Below are positions 5,711-6,453 of a stretch of 6,453 bases of DNA, piece after piece. The notes beneath the pieces are model-generated. The model searched no databases and was not told the DNA's origin. It saw only the letters and a program-made list of their open reading frames with translations. Within the stretch, counting starts at the first letter, position 1. Each line of letters begins with the position of its first letter. Made by a program: the position numbers and the translations under genes. Origin of the DNA: Acetobacteraceae bacterium (GTDB taxonomy: Bacteria > Pseudomonadota > Alphaproteobacteria > Acetobacterales > Acetobacteraceae); the NCBI GenBank assembly GCA_003164305.1, contig PLSZ01000462.1, forward strand, positions 1,483 through 7,935. Direction: 5' to 3'.

Positions 5711-5740
5711 TTAGTAATGCGTACTAACCCGCTAATACAA
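5711..5740 (-). promoter_or_regulatory. Putative promoter and inverted repeat upstream of the receiver gene
   Basis: TTAGTA-N5-TACTAA (5711-5727) is a perfect 6-bp inverted repeat. On the minus strand TTGTAT (5735-5740) and TACTAA (5711-5716) are 18 nt apart and could be -35 and -10, giving a leader of about 100 nt to the ATG at 5605. The inverted repeat would overlap the promoter, as a repressor site would. Confidence 0.4.
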
Positions 5741-5787
5741 CGTGAGCTACCGTGAGTGTTGGTCGATCAGGTCTCATTCGTGGCCTG

Positions 5788-6330
5788 CTAAGCATGCGAC
5801 CGTAGCTGAGTCTCACGATCGATTGCTTCCTGAATACATTGGCGCGCGGCCGCGGCATCGCCCCACCCGGCGACCGTGACCCATTTTCCAGGCTCCAGAT
5901 CTTTATAATGCTCAAAGAAGTGTTGGATTTGTTCCAGTGTGATCATGGGCAGATCCGTATAGTTACGTACATTGAGATAACGCTGGGTCAGCTTGTCGGA
6001 GGGGACCGCGATGATCTTCTCGTCGCCGCCGCTTTCGTCCGTCATGTTCAATACGCCAACCGGACGAACGTTGATCACGGCGCCCGGGAAGATCGGGCGG
6101 GTATTGGCGATCAACACATCGATCGGGTCGCCGTCCGCGGACAAGGTATGCGGAACGAAACCGTAGTTGCCCGGGTAACGCATCGGCGTGTGCAGGAAGC
6201 GATCCACCACCAGGGTGCCCGCTTCCTTGTCCAGCTCGTACTTGATGGGTTCGCCGCCGATCGGCACTTCGACGACCACGTTGATGTCGTCGGGCGGATT
6301 GTGTCCGATCGCGATGGCTTCGATGCGCAT
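5788..6330 (-). CDS. ppa: Inorganic pyrophosphatase, family I
   Basis: A 180-residue soluble cytosolic enzyme that hydrolyses pyrophosphate to two phosphates with Mg2+, pulling biosynthetic reactions forward. The signature DGDPID is at 66-71, giving metal ligands D66, D68 and D71. Other active-site positions match the E. coli enzyme with a one-residue offset: K30, E32, R44, Y56, D98, D103, K105, Y142 and K143. The length is normal and I see no lesion. The ATG at 6330 is preceded by AAGGAA about 11 nt upstream, a slightly long spacing, but it gives the family-typical N-terminus. The stop at 5788 lies about 180 bp upstream of the receiver gene's start, so the two may be separate units. Confidence 0.97.
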   Translation of the reverse strand: MRIEAIAIGHNPPDDINVVVEVPIGGEPIKYELDKEAGTLVVDRFLHTPMRYPGNYGFVPHTLSADGDPIDVLIANTRPIFPGAVINVRPVGVLNMTDESGGDEKIIAVPSDKLTQRYLNVRNYTDLPMITLEQIQHFFEHYKDLEPGKWVTVAGWGDAAAARQCIQEAIDRETQLRSHA

Positions 6331-6360
6331 GAGGCGGCGTTCCTTCGGTTATCGCCGCCG

Positions 6361-6386
6361 GGCCCAATTCCGGGGCCCAATTCCGG
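6361..6386. repeat. Exact tandem 13-bp repeat upstream of ppa
   Basis: ggcccaattccgg occurs twice back to back (6361-6373, 6374-6386), about 30 bp before the ppa start. Each unit contains the gggccc and aatt self-complementary cores. It could arise from slippage or be a small regulatory duplication. Confidence 0.8.
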
Positions 6387-6400
6387 CGCGATGTCGCAAC

Positions 6401-6453
6401 CTACAACCCGAAGCGGCGTCTGGCCATGTGATACCAGCCGGCGTTGATGTTGA
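6401..6453 (-). CDS. Probable C-terminus of an upstream gene, partial
   Basis: One minus-strand frame enters from the right edge and reads NINAGWYHMARRRFGL before a TAG at 6401-6403. The amphipathic-then-basic ending looks like a real protein tail, and a minus-strand gene before ppa is plausible. Only 16 codons are visible, so no family can be assigned, and the other two minus-strand frames are also open here. Confidence 0.35.
   Translation of the reverse strand, partial: NINAGWYHMARRRFGL

Noticed and set aside
5839..6447. Plus-strand frame of 202 codons antisense to ppa
   Set aside because: It is antisense to an intact pyrophosphatase with all active-site residues, and its own translation resembles no family.

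Overview
This window is GC-rich DNA, almost certainly from an alphaproteobacterium. The short palindromic intergenic repeats, whose shadow translation reads like VILGLDPRI, are typical of that class, and the gene styles would fit an acetic-acid-bacteria relative (Acetobacteraceae/Rhodospirillales). That placement is inference from style and not a database match.

Left part (1-1775, minus strand): a compact three-gene operon transcribed leftwards. It holds a 74-residue peptide with a Gly-Gly-Cys-x-x-Cys motif, a 318-residue DUF692/MNIO-family enzyme (multinuclear non-haem iron oxidase, the family of MbnB, TglH and BufB), and a partner gene that overlaps the enzyme by ATGA and runs off the window edge. 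Precursor, MNIO and partner is the layout of RiPP (ribosomally made, modified peptide) loci, so this is a candidate modified-peptide system. A copy of an intergenic palindromic repeat lies in frame in the 3' part of the partner gene.

Centre (1926-3359, plus strand): nnr, the bifunctional NAD(P)H-hydrate epimerase/dehydratase, a housekeeping metabolite-repair enzyme divergent from the MNIO operon. It is followed by about 570 bases without a convincing gene. This stretch carries three 23-nt palindromes of the same architecture and a possible promoter.

Right of centre (3932-5012, plus strand): a 55-residue peptide made almost entirely of three copies of an 11-residue unit (R/K-I-R/T-LGGGFRLP), then a strong stem-loop, then a 260-residue protein that I recognise as DUF6065-like. 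The peptide repeats differ mainly by synonymous changes, so selection acts on the peptide. This is the most unusual item in the window: a possible small-peptide system of unknown function, with the stem-loop perhaps setting the peptide:DUF6065 expression ratio.

Right end (5126-6453, minus strand): a stand-alone, atypical CheY-like receiver protein that lacks the conserved lysine, then ppa (family I inorganic pyrophosphatase), then the probable last codons of another gene. A TTAGTA-type motif with the same position relative to a TTG promoter element occurs upstream of both the repeat peptide and the receiver gene, which may tie the two to common regulation.
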